The notes under the pieces are model-generated. The model made no database searches, had not been told where the DNA came from, and saw only the letters and a program-made list of their open reading frames with translations. From Fusobacterium sp. (GTDB taxonomy: Bacteria > Fusobacteriota > Fusobacteriia > Fusobacteriales > Fusobacteriaceae): DNA of 21,694 bases. A program made the translations under genes and the position numbers. This document shows, piece after piece, positions 1 to 8,358 of this stretch (position 1 is its first letter; each line of letters opens with the position of its first letter). The stretch spans positions 1 through 21,694 of the forward strand of contig DXSD01000027.1 in NCBI GenBank assembly GCA_019410665.1, in the 5' to 3' direction.

Positions 1-569
1 ATTTTATTGATTTTCATATTTGTTTTACAAATAAAGTTGACAATGAACTTTTAGCTTTTTTTAGAAAATTTATATTAAAAGGTGCAAGTATTTTTAATGT
101 AAATAAACTTCCTAAGGAAATTCTTTTAGATTCTACTTTTTCTATCCCTAAAAAAGTAAAAGAGGAGATTTATGAAAAAACACAAATAAAATTATTAGAA
201 TTTGAGCCAAATAATGAAGAGATAAATAAATTTATTTTATTACTAAAAGATGATTTGAATAAGACATTTTCAGAAGAAACTTCCTATGATGAATTTAAAA
301 CCTTTTTAGAAAATTATTCATCTTACTATAATCCAAAAGCAAAAGTACTTCTTAAAGATAAGGATATAAATTCTTTAAACTGTTTTTTATCTAATTTGAA
401 AAGAAAAGTTCATCCATATGGAATACAAATTAATAATTCTTTTTATAATGACATTATTTTGAATGATTATTTAGGAAAAACAGTTGATATTTTATACGAT
501 CCTTTAAATATTTCTTCAATATTTGTTAATATAAATGGTAATTATATAAAAATATACAGTTATAAATAG
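1..569 (+). CDS. C-terminal part of a Mu-type transposase-like protein (5' truncated by window edge)
   Basis: The reading frame beginning at base 3 is open without a stop from the window edge to the TAG at 567-569, so this is the 3' end of a longer gene; the TTG at 255 lies inside it and is not a credible start. The last 50 or so residues contain HPYGIQINNSFYN, a LGKTVDILYDP stretch and ISSIFVNINGNYI. This order (Gly-Ile-x-hydrophobic, Tyr, GKxV, hydrophobic-YDP, then a short beta strand) resembles the beta-barrel C-terminal domain of Mu/TnsB-type DDE transposases. The catalytic core would lie upstream and is not in view. The resemblance is by eye only; a non-transposase protein is possible. 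Confidence 0.5.
   Translation, partial: FIDFHICFTNKVDNELLAFFRKFILKGASIFNVNKLPKEILLDSTFSIPKKVKEEIYEKTQIKLLEFEPNNEEINKFILLLKDDLNKTFSEETSYDEFKTFLENYSSYYNPKAKVLLKDKDINSLNCFLSNLKRKVHPYGIQINNSFYNDIILNDYLGKTVDILYDPLNISSIFVNINGNYIKIYSYK
523..550 (+). promoter_or_regulatory. Predicted sigma-70 promoter of the cdaR-like regulator
   Basis: TTGTTA at 523-528 and TATAAA at 545-550 are separated by 16 bp. The start of transcription would fall near 557, inside the last codons of the upstream transposase-like frame and about 40 bp ahead of the regulator ATG. In such AT-rich DNA similar pairs occur by chance, so support is moderate. Confidence 0.35.
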
Positions 570-597
570 TCTTTTTATATAAGTGGTGATGAATATT

Positions 598-1665
598 ATG
601 AAAATATCAAAAGAGTTAGCTCAAAGTATTGTTTTTGAAATGAAAAAAATTATTGAGAAAGACTTAAATTTTATAGATACTAATGGAATAATAATAGCTA
701 GTACTGATAGTTCAAGAGTAGGGAAATTTCATGCTGGAGGAGTAGAGGCTATAAAAAAAGATGGAATAGTAGTTATTGATTGGGAGGAACAATATAGAGG
801 AGCAAAAAAAGGAATAAATATTCCTATTAAATTTTTAGGAGAATCAGTAGCTGTAATTGGAATATCTGGAGAAAGAGATGAGGTAGAAAAATATGCTATT
901 ATTATAAAGAAAATGGCAGAGATTTTAATAAAAGAATCATATTTTCTAAATAAAAGAGATGAAGAGGAAGAGTATGATAGAAATATTTTAGAAACTCTTA
1001 TTTATTCTAAAGATTTCTTAAAATTAAAAAACTTAGAATCTAAAATAAAAAATGGTGGACAAATACTGATTTTAAAAGTAAATAATCTTAAAGAAAAAAA
1101 TGAGATTAAAAATATTTTTAGAAAAATAAGGGAAAAAATTAAGATGAAATCTATTTATATGATGTTAAAAGATGAAAAAATTATAATATTTATTTCTAAA
1201 AGTAAAAGAGAGGATGTAGAATTATTTCTAGATAAATTAGAGGGGAGTTTAGAAAATTTAGATATAAAAATAGGAATTGGGAAGAGAAAAGAGAATATAG
1301 ATAAGATAAAAATTTCATACAATGAAGCTAAAAAAGCATTGAGTTGGAGTGAAAAAATAGAGACTAAAAAAGTTTATTATGAAGATCTATTATTGGAAAT
1401 TTTAATTAATAATTTACCTGAAGAAGATAGTAGTGAATATAAAGAAAAAGTTATAGGAAATTTAACTTTACAAGAAAGAGAAGAGTATCTAAAAATTATT
1501 TTACTTTATGAAAAATATAATGGTTCATTAAATAAAATTTCAAAGGAATTGTATTGTCATACTAACACTTTACAGTATAAATTAAATAAATTTTATGAAA
1601 AAACTGGATATGATATTAGAAAATATAAAGATTTTGTAATAATAAAACTATCCTTCTTATTGTGA
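598..1665 (+). CDS. CdaR-like sugar-diacid-responsive transcriptional regulator
   Basis: About 355 residues. The N-terminal 130 residues match the sugar diacid recognition domain: KISKELAQSIVFEMKKII followed by NFIDTNGIIIASTDSSRVG and an IPIKFLGESVAVIGISGE segment. The C-terminus carries the PucR/CdaR-type helix-turn-helix, seen as NGSLNKISKELYCHTNTLQYKLNK. CdaR proteins sense sugar diacids or glycerate and activate catabolic operons; a glycerate kinase follows 121 bases downstream, which is the classic pairing. Several in-frame starts exist (GTG 583, GTG 586, ATG 589, ATG 598). ATG 598 is chosen because the only good Shine-Dalgarno, GGTGA at 585-589, is 8 bases before it and because MKISKELAQSI is the usual family start. 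Confidence 0.85.
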   Translation: MKISKELAQSIVFEMKKIIEKDLNFIDTNGIIIASTDSSRVGKFHAGGVEAIKKDGIVVIDWEEQYRGAKKGINIPIKFLGESVAVIGISGERDEVEKYAIIIKKMAEILIKESYFLNKRDEEEEYDRNILETLIYSKDFLKLKNLESKIKNGGQILILKVNNLKEKNEIKNIFRKIREKIKMKSIYMMLKDEKIIIFISKSKREDVELFLDKLEGSLENLDIKIGIGKRKENIDKIKISYNEAKKALSWSEKIETKKVYYEDLLLEILINNLPEEDSSEYKEKVIGNLTLQEREEYLKIILLYEKYNGSLNKISKELYCHTNTLQYKLNKFYEKTGYDIRKYKDFVIIKLSFLL

Positions 1666-1695
1666 TTGTTAGTTTATAAAATAAAAATATATAAT
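1666..1695 (+). promoter_or_regulatory. Predicted promoter of glycerate kinase
   Basis: TTGTTA at 1666-1671 and a perfect TATAAT at 1690-1695, 18 bp apart. The first copy of the AGTTTATAAA repeat begins at the last base of the -35 box, as expected if a regulator contacts RNA polymerase or blocks it there. Predicted start of transcription is near 1702. Confidence 0.55.
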
Positions 1696-1724
1696 AAAAA
1701 TATTAAAAAATCAGTTTATAAACT
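1671..1724. promoter_or_regulatory. Paired palindromic repeats, candidate operator of the CdaR-like regulator
   Basis: AGTTTATAAACT at 1713-1724 is a perfect 12-bp palindrome. AGTTTATAAA recurs at 1671-1680, matching its first ten bases. The copies start exactly 42 bp apart, four turns of B-DNA, so they face the same side of the helix. One touches the -35 box and the other lies just downstream of the predicted transcription start. That the CdaR-like protein binds them is inference from position. Confidence 0.45.
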
Positions 1725-1786
1725 ATTAAATAAAGAAGAGAATTTTGCTAGAATATAGGAAAATAAATCAAGATGGAGTGATAAAT

Positions 1787-2923
1787 ATGAAAATAGTATT
1801 AGCACTAGATTCATTTAAAGAGAGTATGACAGCAAAGGAAGCTTGTGAAGCAATAGAAAAGGGATTAAGAAAGGTTATATCTAACTTAGAGTGTATCCAT
1901 GTTCCCATGGCAGATGGGGGAGAGGGAACAACACAATCTCTAGTAGATGCTACAGATGGAAAATTTTATACTGTTGAAGTAACTGGACCATTAGGAGAAA
2001 GAATAGATGCTAGATTTGGTATATTAGGAGATGGAAAGACAGCTATATTAGAGATGGCAGCAGCTAGTGGATTAGAGTTGGTTCCAAGAGAGAAAAGAGA
2101 TGCTACTATTACTACTACTTATGGAACTGGAGAGCTTATAAAGGCTGCTTTAGATAAGGGAGTAGAAACTATTCTAATAGGAATAGGAGGAAGTGCTACT
2201 AATGATGGTGGAGCTGGAATGATACAAGCTTTAGGAGGAAAACTTTTAGATAAAGAGGGTAAAGAGATTGGTTTTGGTGGCGGAGAGTTAATAAAGTTAG
2301 AAAAAATTGATATTTCTAACTTAGATAGTAGACTAAAAACTACAAAAATTATAGTAGCTTGTGATGTACAAAATCCACTTACAGGAGTAACTGGAGCTTC
2401 ACATATCTTTGGTAAGCAAAAAGGGGCTAATGAGGAGCAAAGAGAACTATTAGATAGAAATTTAAAGCACTATGCTGAGATTATAAGAAAAGACTTAGGA
2501 AAAGATGTAGAAAATGTTCCTGGAGCTGGAGCTGCAGGAGGATTAGGTGCAGGATTAATGGCTTTTTTATCAGCAGAACTGAGAAAAGGTGTAGACATAG
2601 TTGTAGAGTATAGTAAATTAGAAGAGAAAATCCAAGGAGCAGATTTTGTTATAACAGGAGAGGGAAGTATAGATGGACAGACAAGATTTGGAAAAACACC
2701 TTATGGAGTAGCTAAAACAGCTCAAAAATATGATATTCCTGTAATAGCTTTAGCTGGAAATGTAGGGAAAGATATAAATATATTATATGACTATGGATTT
2801 ACAGCAATATTCTCCATATTACCAAGAGTTGAAACTCTAGAAAAGGCTATAGCTAATGGTAAAGAAAATATAGAATATATAAGTGAAAGTTTAGGAAGAT
2901 TATTAAATATAAAAAGTAGATAA
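1787..2923 (+). CDS. glxK: Glycerate kinase (GlxK/GarK family)
   Basis: Phosphorylates glycerate to phosphoglycerate with ATP, feeding it to glycolysis; cytoplasmic. From ATG 1787 the protein is 378 residues, the usual family length (about 380). The N-terminus MKIVLALDSFKES, the MADGGEGT motif, GIGGSATNDGGAGM and the FVITGEGSIDGQT motif are all family signatures. An in-frame TTG at 1745 would add 14 unrelated residues; ATG 1787 is preferred because GGAGTG at 1775-1780 is a well-placed ribosome binding site and the family begins MKIV/MKIVIAPDSFK. The gene is monocistronic: a promoter precedes it, a CdaR-like regulator lies upstream, and a terminator follows directly. Confidence 0.93.
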   Translation: MKIVLALDSFKESMTAKEACEAIEKGLRKVISNLECIHVPMADGGEGTTQSLVDATDGKFYTVEVTGPLGERIDARFGILGDGKTAILEMAAASGLELVPREKRDATITTTYGTGELIKAALDKGVETILIGIGGSATNDGGAGMIQALGGKLLDKEGKEIGFGGGELIKLEKIDISNLDSRLKTTKIIVACDVQNPLTGVTGASHIFGKQKGANEEQRELLDRNLKHYAEIIRKDLGKDVENVPGAGAAGGLGAGLMAFLSAELRKGVDIVVEYSKLEEKIQGADFVITGEGSIDGQTRFGKTPYGVAKTAQKYDIPVIALAGNVGKDINILYDYGFTAIFSILPRVETLEKAIANGKENIEYISESLGRLLNIKSR

Positions 2924-2930
2924 TAAGATA

Positions 2931-2980
2931 AAAGAGGATAGATTAGAAAAGGTATAAATTTCTAACTATCCCTTTTTTTT
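2931..2980 (+). terminator. Rho-independent terminator after glycerate kinase
   Basis: GGATAGATTAGAAA at 2936-2949 pairs with TTTCTAACTATCC at 2959-2971 with one bulged A, followed immediately by a run of eight T. It separates glxK from the mscS operon. Confidence 0.85.
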
Positions 2981-2991
2981 ATGGGGTTATA

Positions 2992-3000
2992 TGGTATAAT
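2992..3000 (+). promoter_or_regulatory. Extended -10 promoter of the mscS operon
   Basis: TGGTATAAT at 2992-3000 fits the extended -10 consensus TGnTATAAT. No convincing -35 box lies 16-18 bp upstream, where the T-run of the preceding terminator sits, which is acceptable for extended -10 promoters. The next gene starts at 3033 behind AGGAGGT at 3018-3024. Confidence 0.6.
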
Positions 3001-3032
3001 AGTATTATTACTGGTATAGGAGGTAGCGATAA

Positions 3033-3890
3033 ATGGAAAATTCAGACACTTTTTTAAAAGAAGTGATAAAAAGATTAGGAGAGAAGAATATATTTGTAAA
3101 TTTTACTGTAGAGTTAATATTTTTTATAGCTAAAGTTATTGTATGTTTGATACTTTATTATGTAGCTGCAAAGTTTATAAAAAAATTAACACCATTTTTA
3201 AAACCTAAAAAAATGGAAGATAAAATTGTGGATCAATCTTTAAGAAGTTTTATTCGTTCAATTTTAAATGTTGGGATACATGCTTCTCTAATAACTTTAT
3301 GCTTACTTATTTTAGGGGTAAAAGAGAGTAGCTTGTTGGCATTTTTTGGAACATTAGGAATAGGTGTAGGACTTGCTTTAAAGGATAATCTTTCTAATTT
3401 AGCAGCAGGAATAATAATTTTAATATTTAAAACCTATAAAGTTGGAGATGAGGTAAATCTCAATGATGAAGCAGGATATATCTATGATATAGATATATTT
3501 TCTACTACAATTAGGACTCATGATAATGATTTGGTAATTATTCCCAACGGAATAATTGTATCTAATAAAATAATAAACTACACTAAAACTCCAACTAGAA
3601 GATTAAAATTTATAATAGGAGTTTCTTATGATGCAGATATTCAGTTAGCAAGAAAGGTTTTAGAGGAGCTATTAAGAGAAAATCCCCTTGTTTTAAAGAA
3701 TCCTGAGGTTTACTCTCATGTAGATTCCTATGGAGATAGCTCTATAAATATAGCTTTAAAAGGTTGGGTAAATAATGATGATTATTGGACAGTATATAAA
3801 GAAACATTAAATGGAATAAAGGGAGCTTTGGATAAAGTAAGTATAGAGATTCCATTTCCACAAATGGATGTTAATATTAAGAAAGATTAA
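3033..3890 (+). CDS. mscS: Small-conductance mechanosensitive channel MscS
   Basis: 285 residues, the same size as the minimal MscS of E. coli (286). It should form a heptameric inner-membrane channel that opens on membrane tension to release solutes during hypo-osmotic shock. Hydrophobic segments lie at about residues 26-49 (TM1) and 75-97 (TM2). The pore helix at 101-132 is rich in Gly/Ala (FFGTLGIGVGLALKDNLSN, then AAGIIILIF). It is followed by the conserved beta-domain start KVGDEV and the VIIPNGII signature at 168-175. The cytoplasmic alpha/beta domain runs to the end. First gene of a run of five with gaps of only 11-19 bases. Confidence 0.93.
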   Translation: MENSDTFLKEVIKRLGEKNIFVNFTVELIFFIAKVIVCLILYYVAAKFIKKLTPFLKPKKMEDKIVDQSLRSFIRSILNVGIHASLITLCLLILGVKESSLLAFFGTLGIGVGLALKDNLSNLAAGIIILIFKTYKVGDEVNLNDEAGYIYDIDIFSTTIRTHDNDLVIIPNGIIVSNKIINYTKTPTRRLKFIIGVSYDADIQLARKVLEELLRENPLVLKNPEVYSHVDSYGDSSINIALKGWVNNDDYWTVYKETLNGIKGALDKVSIEIPFPQMDVNIKKD

Positions 3891-3901
3891 AAGGTGAAGA
3901 G

Positions 3902-4366
3902 ATGAAAAAAATTTTTGTACTGATATTAATGAGCATATTGTCAATTTTTTCCTTTGCTTTAGATGGGTATGTTATCAAAGTTTCAGATGGAGATAGTTTT
4001 CTAATGAAATCTTCAGGAAAAAAGATAAGAGTAAGAATGTATGGAGTAGATGCTCCAGAATTAAAGCAGAGATATGGAAAGGAAGCTAAAAAACATCTAG
4101 AGGATTTAATTCTTGGAAAAAAAGTAGATTTAAAGGTTCTTTATGAAGATAAGTATAAAAGAAAGATAGCAAAGGTATATTACAAAGGCAAAGAGATAAA
4201 TCTAGAGATGTTAAGAAGTGGAAATGTATGGTTTTATGAGTACCATGCAAAAAAAGAAAAAGAGTATAGAAAAGCTTATGAAAGAGCTAAAAAAGAGAGA
4301 TTAGGATTATGGAAGGATAAAAATCCTGAAAATCCTAGAGATTTTAGACTTAGAAATAAAAGATAG
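3902..4366 (+). CDS. Secreted thermonuclease (staphylococcal nuclease family)
   Basis: A 154-residue SNase-fold endonuclease that would cleave DNA and RNA outside the cytoplasm, using calcium. Residues 1-19 are a signal peptide: Lys-Lys, a hydrophobic core, then SIFSFA. The expected catalytic and calcium residues are all visible: DGDS at 29-32, Arg45 in VRMYGVDAPE, Asp50, Glu53, and Arg87 in YKRKIA, which correspond to Asp21, Arg35, Asp40, Glu43 and Arg87 of the staphylococcal enzyme. The closing GLW motif at 135-137 is typical. It starts 11 bases after mscS with AAGGTGA as ribosome binding site, so the two are co-transcribed. Whether the product is free, periplasmic or anchored cannot be told. 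Confidence 0.9.
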   Translation: MKKIFVLILMSILSIFSFALDGYVIKVSDGDSFLMKSSGKKIRVRMYGVDAPELKQRYGKEAKKHLEDLILGKKVDLKVLYEDKYKRKIAKVYYKGKEINLEMLRSGNVWFYEYHAKKEKEYRKAYERAKKERLGLWKDKNPENPRDFRLRNKR

Positions 4367-4381
4367 AAAAAAGGAGAGAAA

Positions 4382-5872
4382 ATGGAGAAAAATTTAGAGT
4401 TATTTAGAGAAAAGATAAAGGAAAAATCTATGTTAGAGGGAGCATTGGCAATATTGCAATGGGATCTAGAAACGATGACTCCTAAAAAAGGAAAGGAACA
4501 TATAGCAGAGATAGTAGGGTATTTAAGTATGAAAGAGTACGAATTAACTACTTCTAAGGAGTTTGAAAATTGTGTTGAATACTTAAAAGAAAACTCTGAT
4601 AAATTAAATGAGATAGAGAAAAAAGAGGTAACAGAATTAGTAGAAGATATTGAAAAGATGAAGAAGATCCCACCACAGGAGTATCAAGATTATTCAGAGT
4701 TAGTAGCTAGAACTCAAGGGGTATGGGAAGAGGCAAAAGCTGAAAATAATTATGAGAAATTTAAAGAGAATTTAAAAAAGATATTTGAATACACTATAAA
4801 GTTTGCTAATTATCATAGAAAAGATGAGAAAAATCTCTATGATGTGATTTTACAAGAGTATGAAAAGGGGATGACAAGTGAAAAATTAGATGAGTTTTTC
4901 TCTCTTTTAAAATCTGAGATAGTTCCTTTATTAAAAAGAATAAAAGAGGTTGGAAATCCAGAGAAAAAACTTTTTCAAAAGGTTGATATAGAGAGACAAA
5001 AAACTTTTAATAGATTTATGGGAGAGTATTTAGGCTTTGATTTTGACAGAGGGGTAGGAGCAGAGAGTGAACATCCATTTACTATGAACATTACTAAAAA
5101 TGATGTGAGACTTACTACTAAATATATTGAGGACAACCCTATGTCAGCTCTATTTAGTACAATACATGAAACAGGACATGGAATATATGAGCAGCAGATT
5201 GGAGATAATTTACAGGGAACTACTTTAGGTAGTGGTGGTTCTATGGGAATACATGAATCTCAATCAAGATTCTATGAGAATATTATAGGTAGAAATATCA
5301 AATTCTGGGAAGGAATTTATAAAAAGGCTCAAGAGAGTTATCCGTTTTTAAAAGATATAGAGTTAGAGGATTTTTATAGAGAGATAAATCTAGTAGAGCC
5401 ATCTCTTATTAGAGTTGAAGCTGATGAATTAACTTACTCTTTACATATTATGGTAAGATATGAGATAGAGAAAGGAATAGTAGATGGAAGTATAACTGTG
5501 GAGAATTTACCTGAGATATGGAAAGAGAAAATGAAAGAGTATTTAGGAGTTGTTCCTGAAACTGATAGTGAGGGAGTAATGCAAGATGTACACTGGGCAG
5601 CTGGACTTATAGGATATTTTCCATCTTATGCTTTAGGAAGTGCTTATTCAGCTCAAATATATAATACACTGAGAAAAGAGCTTAATGTAGATGAAATTTT
5701 AGAAAATGGAGATATGATTAAAATTAGAGAGTGGTTAGGGGAAAAAATTCATAAATATGGAAAATTAAAGGAGACACCTGAGATAGTTAAAGAGATAACA
5801 GGAGAGGAGTTAAATCCAAAATACTATATAGAGTATTTAAAAGATAAATATAGTAAAATATACAATATTTAA
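4382..5872 (+). CDS. Metallocarboxypeptidase, M32 family (carboxypeptidase Taq)
   Basis: 496 residues, normal for M32 (about 500). This cytoplasmic zinc or cobalt enzyme trims amino acids from peptide C-termini. The zinc site HETGH is at residues 262-266, with the third ligand Glu292 in GIHESQSRFYEN. Other family blocks are visible: LQWDLETMTP near residue 25, a HPFTMNITKNDVRLTT block near 235, and ALGSAYSAQIY near 417. No signal peptide is seen. It fits a peptide-fermenting lifestyle and sits in the same operon as the nuclease, 15 bases downstream. Confidence 0.93.
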   Translation: MEKNLELFREKIKEKSMLEGALAILQWDLETMTPKKGKEHIAEIVGYLSMKEYELTTSKEFENCVEYLKENSDKLNEIEKKEVTELVEDIEKMKKIPPQEYQDYSELVARTQGVWEEAKAENNYEKFKENLKKIFEYTIKFANYHRKDEKNLYDVILQEYEKGMTSEKLDEFFSLLKSEIVPLLKRIKEVGNPEKKLFQKVDIERQKTFNRFMGEYLGFDFDRGVGAESEHPFTMNITKNDVRLTTKYIEDNPMSALFSTIHETGHGIYEQQIGDNLQGTTLGSGGSMGIHESQSRFYENIIGRNIKFWEGIYKKAQESYPFLKDIELEDFYREINLVEPSLIRVEADELTYSLHIMVRYEIEKGIVDGSITVENLPEIWKEKMKEYLGVVPETDSEGVMQDVHWAAGLIGYFPSYALGSAYSAQIYNTLRKELNVDEILENGDMIKIREWLGEKIHKYGKLKETPEIVKEITGEELNPKYYIEYLKDKYSKIYNI

Positions 5873-5884
5873 TGAGGTGAGAGA

Positions 5885-7699
5885 ATGTTAAAAAGATTTT
5901 TTGTTCTTTTTACTCTAGTGTTTTCTTTAACCTTTGGAGGAACTTCATATAGGGTAGAAAATTTAGATATTGTGGCAAATATTCAAAGAGATGGAAGTTT
6001 AGAAGTTGAAGAGAGAGTAACCTATGACATTGGAAAAATAAATGGAATTCTGTATAACATAGATTTCTTAGGTTATGGAAAAATTGCAGATTTACAAGTA
6101 TTTTATGAAGCTGATGGAGAGTTTAAAAAAGGGATAAACTCATCTTCAACTACTGAGGGAAGTTTTAGTGTTACAAATGATGATGGGGTATATAAGATAA
6201 AACTATATGCTCCAGGATATAAGGAGAAGAGAGATTTTATCTTTAGATATAGACTTACTAAGGGAGTCACTGTATATAGAGATATAGCCCAACTTAATAG
6301 AAAAATGGTTGGAACAGATTGGAGTAGTTCAATATCTCGTATAGATGTAGAGGTAAATCTTCCTCAAAGTGTAGCTAAGAAAGATATATATGCCTTTGGA
6401 CACGGTCCACTTACAGGAAATATAGAGATATTAGATGGGAAAACAGTTAGATATACACTAGATGATTATAGATCTGGGGAGTTTTTAGAGGTAAATTTAC
6501 TTTTTCCTAAAGAGTTACTTACAGAGTTTAATCCTCTTTATATGAAAAATGAAAGAGCTTTGAAAAAGATACTAGAGATGGAGAAAAAGCTGGCAGATGA
6601 GGCAAATGAAGCTAGAAGAATAGCTATATTTAGATTCTTTCTGGGGAAAGTAGTATTGGTTTTAGGAATTTTATGGTGGCTATTTTTAGTAGTGTATATC
6701 TATATAAAAAATAGTAAAAGATATAAGGTGGAAAATGAGTATGGAGAGTATTTTAGAGAACTACCTGACAATTATTCCCCTTCTATAGCTGGTACATTGG
6801 TTTCTAGAAGATTGTATCCAGAGGGGCGAGAACTTTTTGCTATGCTCTTAGATTTAGTTAGAAAAGGGCATTTAAAGTTAGAAGAGGGAGAAGGCTCTAC
6901 TACTTTAATACTTCAAGAGAGTAGTAATGAGTTAAGTGAAGAGGAAAAGTTTATTTTAAATTGGTATATAAGAGAGCTAGGAGATGGAGAGAGAATAGTT
7001 TTAGAAAAAGTTGAGGCCTCTATAAAAGAGAGAGGTGGAGCTAGAGAGTTTAATAGAAATTATGAAACTTGGAAAACTATTGTTTATTCAGATATGTTAG
7101 CTAAAAATTTAAAGATGGATAAAAGAGATAAGTTATCTACTACTTTAGGAGTTATTACTGGAATGGCTTACTTTATAGGTGGGGGAATGATGGTAGTATA
7201 TTTCCAAAGTGAGATCTTTATAATACTTATTATATTAGGCTTTATTCTAATGCCCTATACCTTTTCAAGGAAAAGAGCTAGTTTAGAAAGGGAAAAAGCA
7301 ATTTCTAGATGGGGAGCTTTTAGGAAGTTTTTAGTGGACTATAGTAATTTAGAAGAGGCAAAACTTGCTTCAATAGAGTTATGGGAGCACTATTTTGTAT
7401 ATGCAGTAGCTTTAGGTGTAGCTGAAAAAGTTGCAAAAGGCTATAAGAAGATTATGTCTGAAAAAGAGGAAAGTTCTAGAATTATAAGTGGAAGAGGATA
7501 TAGAAATAGTAGTTTAATGAATATGTATCTCTACAGTAATGCTTTTAGAAGCATAGAGAGAAATAGTAGTTTTGTAGCTCAAAGAGCTATGGAAAGTGTA
7601 GCTAAATCAAATCGTTCATCAGCTAGAGGAAGAGGAGGAGGATTTAGTGGTGGCTCATCTGGTGGCGGTGGAGGCCGTAGCGGAGGGGGAGCTTTTTAA
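5885..7699 (+). CDS. DUF2207 membrane protein with Gly/Ser-rich C-terminal tail
   Basis: 604 residues. A signal peptide at about 1-19 precedes an extracytoplasmic beta-rich region (about 20-210) with the family's VENLDIVANIQRDGSLEVEE start. A transmembrane helix follows at about 250-273, then a cytoplasmic region, a hydrophobic hairpin at about 422-457, and a final soluble part. The last 27 residues (578-604) are almost only Gly, Ser and Arg, ending in SGGGAF. DUF2207 proteins are commonly found beside LemA, as here; their biochemical role is not established, though envelope stress or surface roles have been suggested. No catalytic motif is seen. Confidence 0.88.
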   Translation: MLKRFFVLFTLVFSLTFGGTSYRVENLDIVANIQRDGSLEVEERVTYDIGKINGILYNIDFLGYGKIADLQVFYEADGEFKKGINSSSTTEGSFSVTNDDGVYKIKLYAPGYKEKRDFIFRYRLTKGVTVYRDIAQLNRKMVGTDWSSSISRIDVEVNLPQSVAKKDIYAFGHGPLTGNIEILDGKTVRYTLDDYRSGEFLEVNLLFPKELLTEFNPLYMKNERALKKILEMEKKLADEANEARRIAIFRFFLGKVVLVLGILWWLFLVVYIYIKNSKRYKVENEYGEYFRELPDNYSPSIAGTLVSRRLYPEGRELFAMLLDLVRKGHLKLEEGEGSTTLILQESSNELSEEEKFILNWYIRELGDGERIVLEKVEASIKERGGAREFNRNYETWKTIVYSDMLAKNLKMDKRDKLSTTLGVITGMAYFIGGGMMVVYFQSEIFIILIILGFILMPYTFSRKRASLEREKAISRWGAFRKFLVDYSNLEEAKLASIELWEHYFVYAVALGVAEKVAKGYKKIMSEKEESSRIISGRGYRNSSLMNMYLYSNAFRSIERNSSFVAQRAMESVAKSNRSSARGRGGGFSGGSSGGGGGRSGGGAF

Positions 7700-7718
7700 C
7701 AGTAGAGGAGGATAAAAA

Positions 7719-8270
7719 ATGGTTATTTTATTAGTAGTTTTGGGAATAGTTGTACTTTTAGTTTTAGTGGGAATAGGATATCAAAATAAGTTTGTAAGAT
7801 TACATGAGAGAGTAAAAAATGCTTGGAGTCAGATAGATGTACAACTTCAAAAAAGATTTGATCTAATTCCTAATTTGGTAGAGGTAGTTAAAGGATATGC
7901 TACTCATGAAAAAGAGACATTAGAGAGGGTGGTAGCTGCTAGAACACACTATACAACAGCAGGAACTGTAGATGAAAAGATTCAAGCTAGTGGAGAGTTA
8001 GGAAGTGTATTAAGTAGACTTATGATGGTATCTGAAAGTTATCCTGATTTAAAGGCTAATACAAATTTTATTGATTTACAAGCTCAATTAAAGGATATTG
8101 AGAATAAAATAGGCTTTGCTCGTCAATTTTATAATGATACTGTAACTGCATATAATCAGTCTATAAAAATGATACCTGGGAATATTTTTGCAGGGATGTT
8201 TAACTTTAAGGAAGAACCACTGTTTAAGGTAGAAAGTGAAGTTAGAGAGGCTCCAAAGGTTAAGTTTTAA
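7719..8270 (+). CDS. lemA: LemA family protein
   Basis: 183 residues, the normal length. One N-terminal transmembrane helix (residues 2-20) is followed by a helical domain with the family signature NAWSQIDVQLQKRFDLIPNL at about 35-54, then VKGYATHEKETL and the YNQSIKMIPGNIFA segment near 145-158. The protein should be membrane-anchored. Its molecular function is unknown; the pairing with DUF2207 is widely conserved. AGGAGGA precedes the ATG and it starts 19 bases after DUF2207. No terminator is seen after it, so the operon transcript may read into fucO. Confidence 0.93.
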   Translation: MVILLVVLGIVVLLVLVGIGYQNKFVRLHERVKNAWSQIDVQLQKRFDLIPNLVEVVKGYATHEKETLERVVAARTHYTTAGTVDEKIQASGELGSVLSRLMMVSESYPDLKANTNFIDLQAQLKDIENKIGFARQFYNDTVTAYNQSIKMIPGNIFAGMFNFKEEPLFKVESEVREAPKVKF

Positions 8271-8280
8271 GAAAAATTTT

Positions 8281-8326
8281 TAATTCTCACTTGACAAATT
8301 AGAAAAAAAGAGGTATTTAAGAATTA
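8281..8326 (+). promoter_or_regulatory. Predicted fucO promoter flanked by a 7-bp inverted repeat
   Basis: A perfect TTGACA at 8291-8296 and a weak TATTTA at 8314-8319 are 17 bp apart. TAATTCT at 8281-8287 and its exact reverse complement AGAATTA at 8320-8326 bracket the promoter. The repeat may be an operator, but it is short and made mostly of A and T. Confidence 0.45.
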
Positions 8327-8358
8327 GGGAAAAAATTATTACTTGAGGGGGATCGAAA

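Noticed and set aside
558..570. AGTTATAAATAGT upstream of cdaR as a third copy of the glxK operator repeat
   Set aside because: It aligns with AGTTTATAAACT only with a gap and has mismatches in the second half, no better than chance in such AT-rich DNA.
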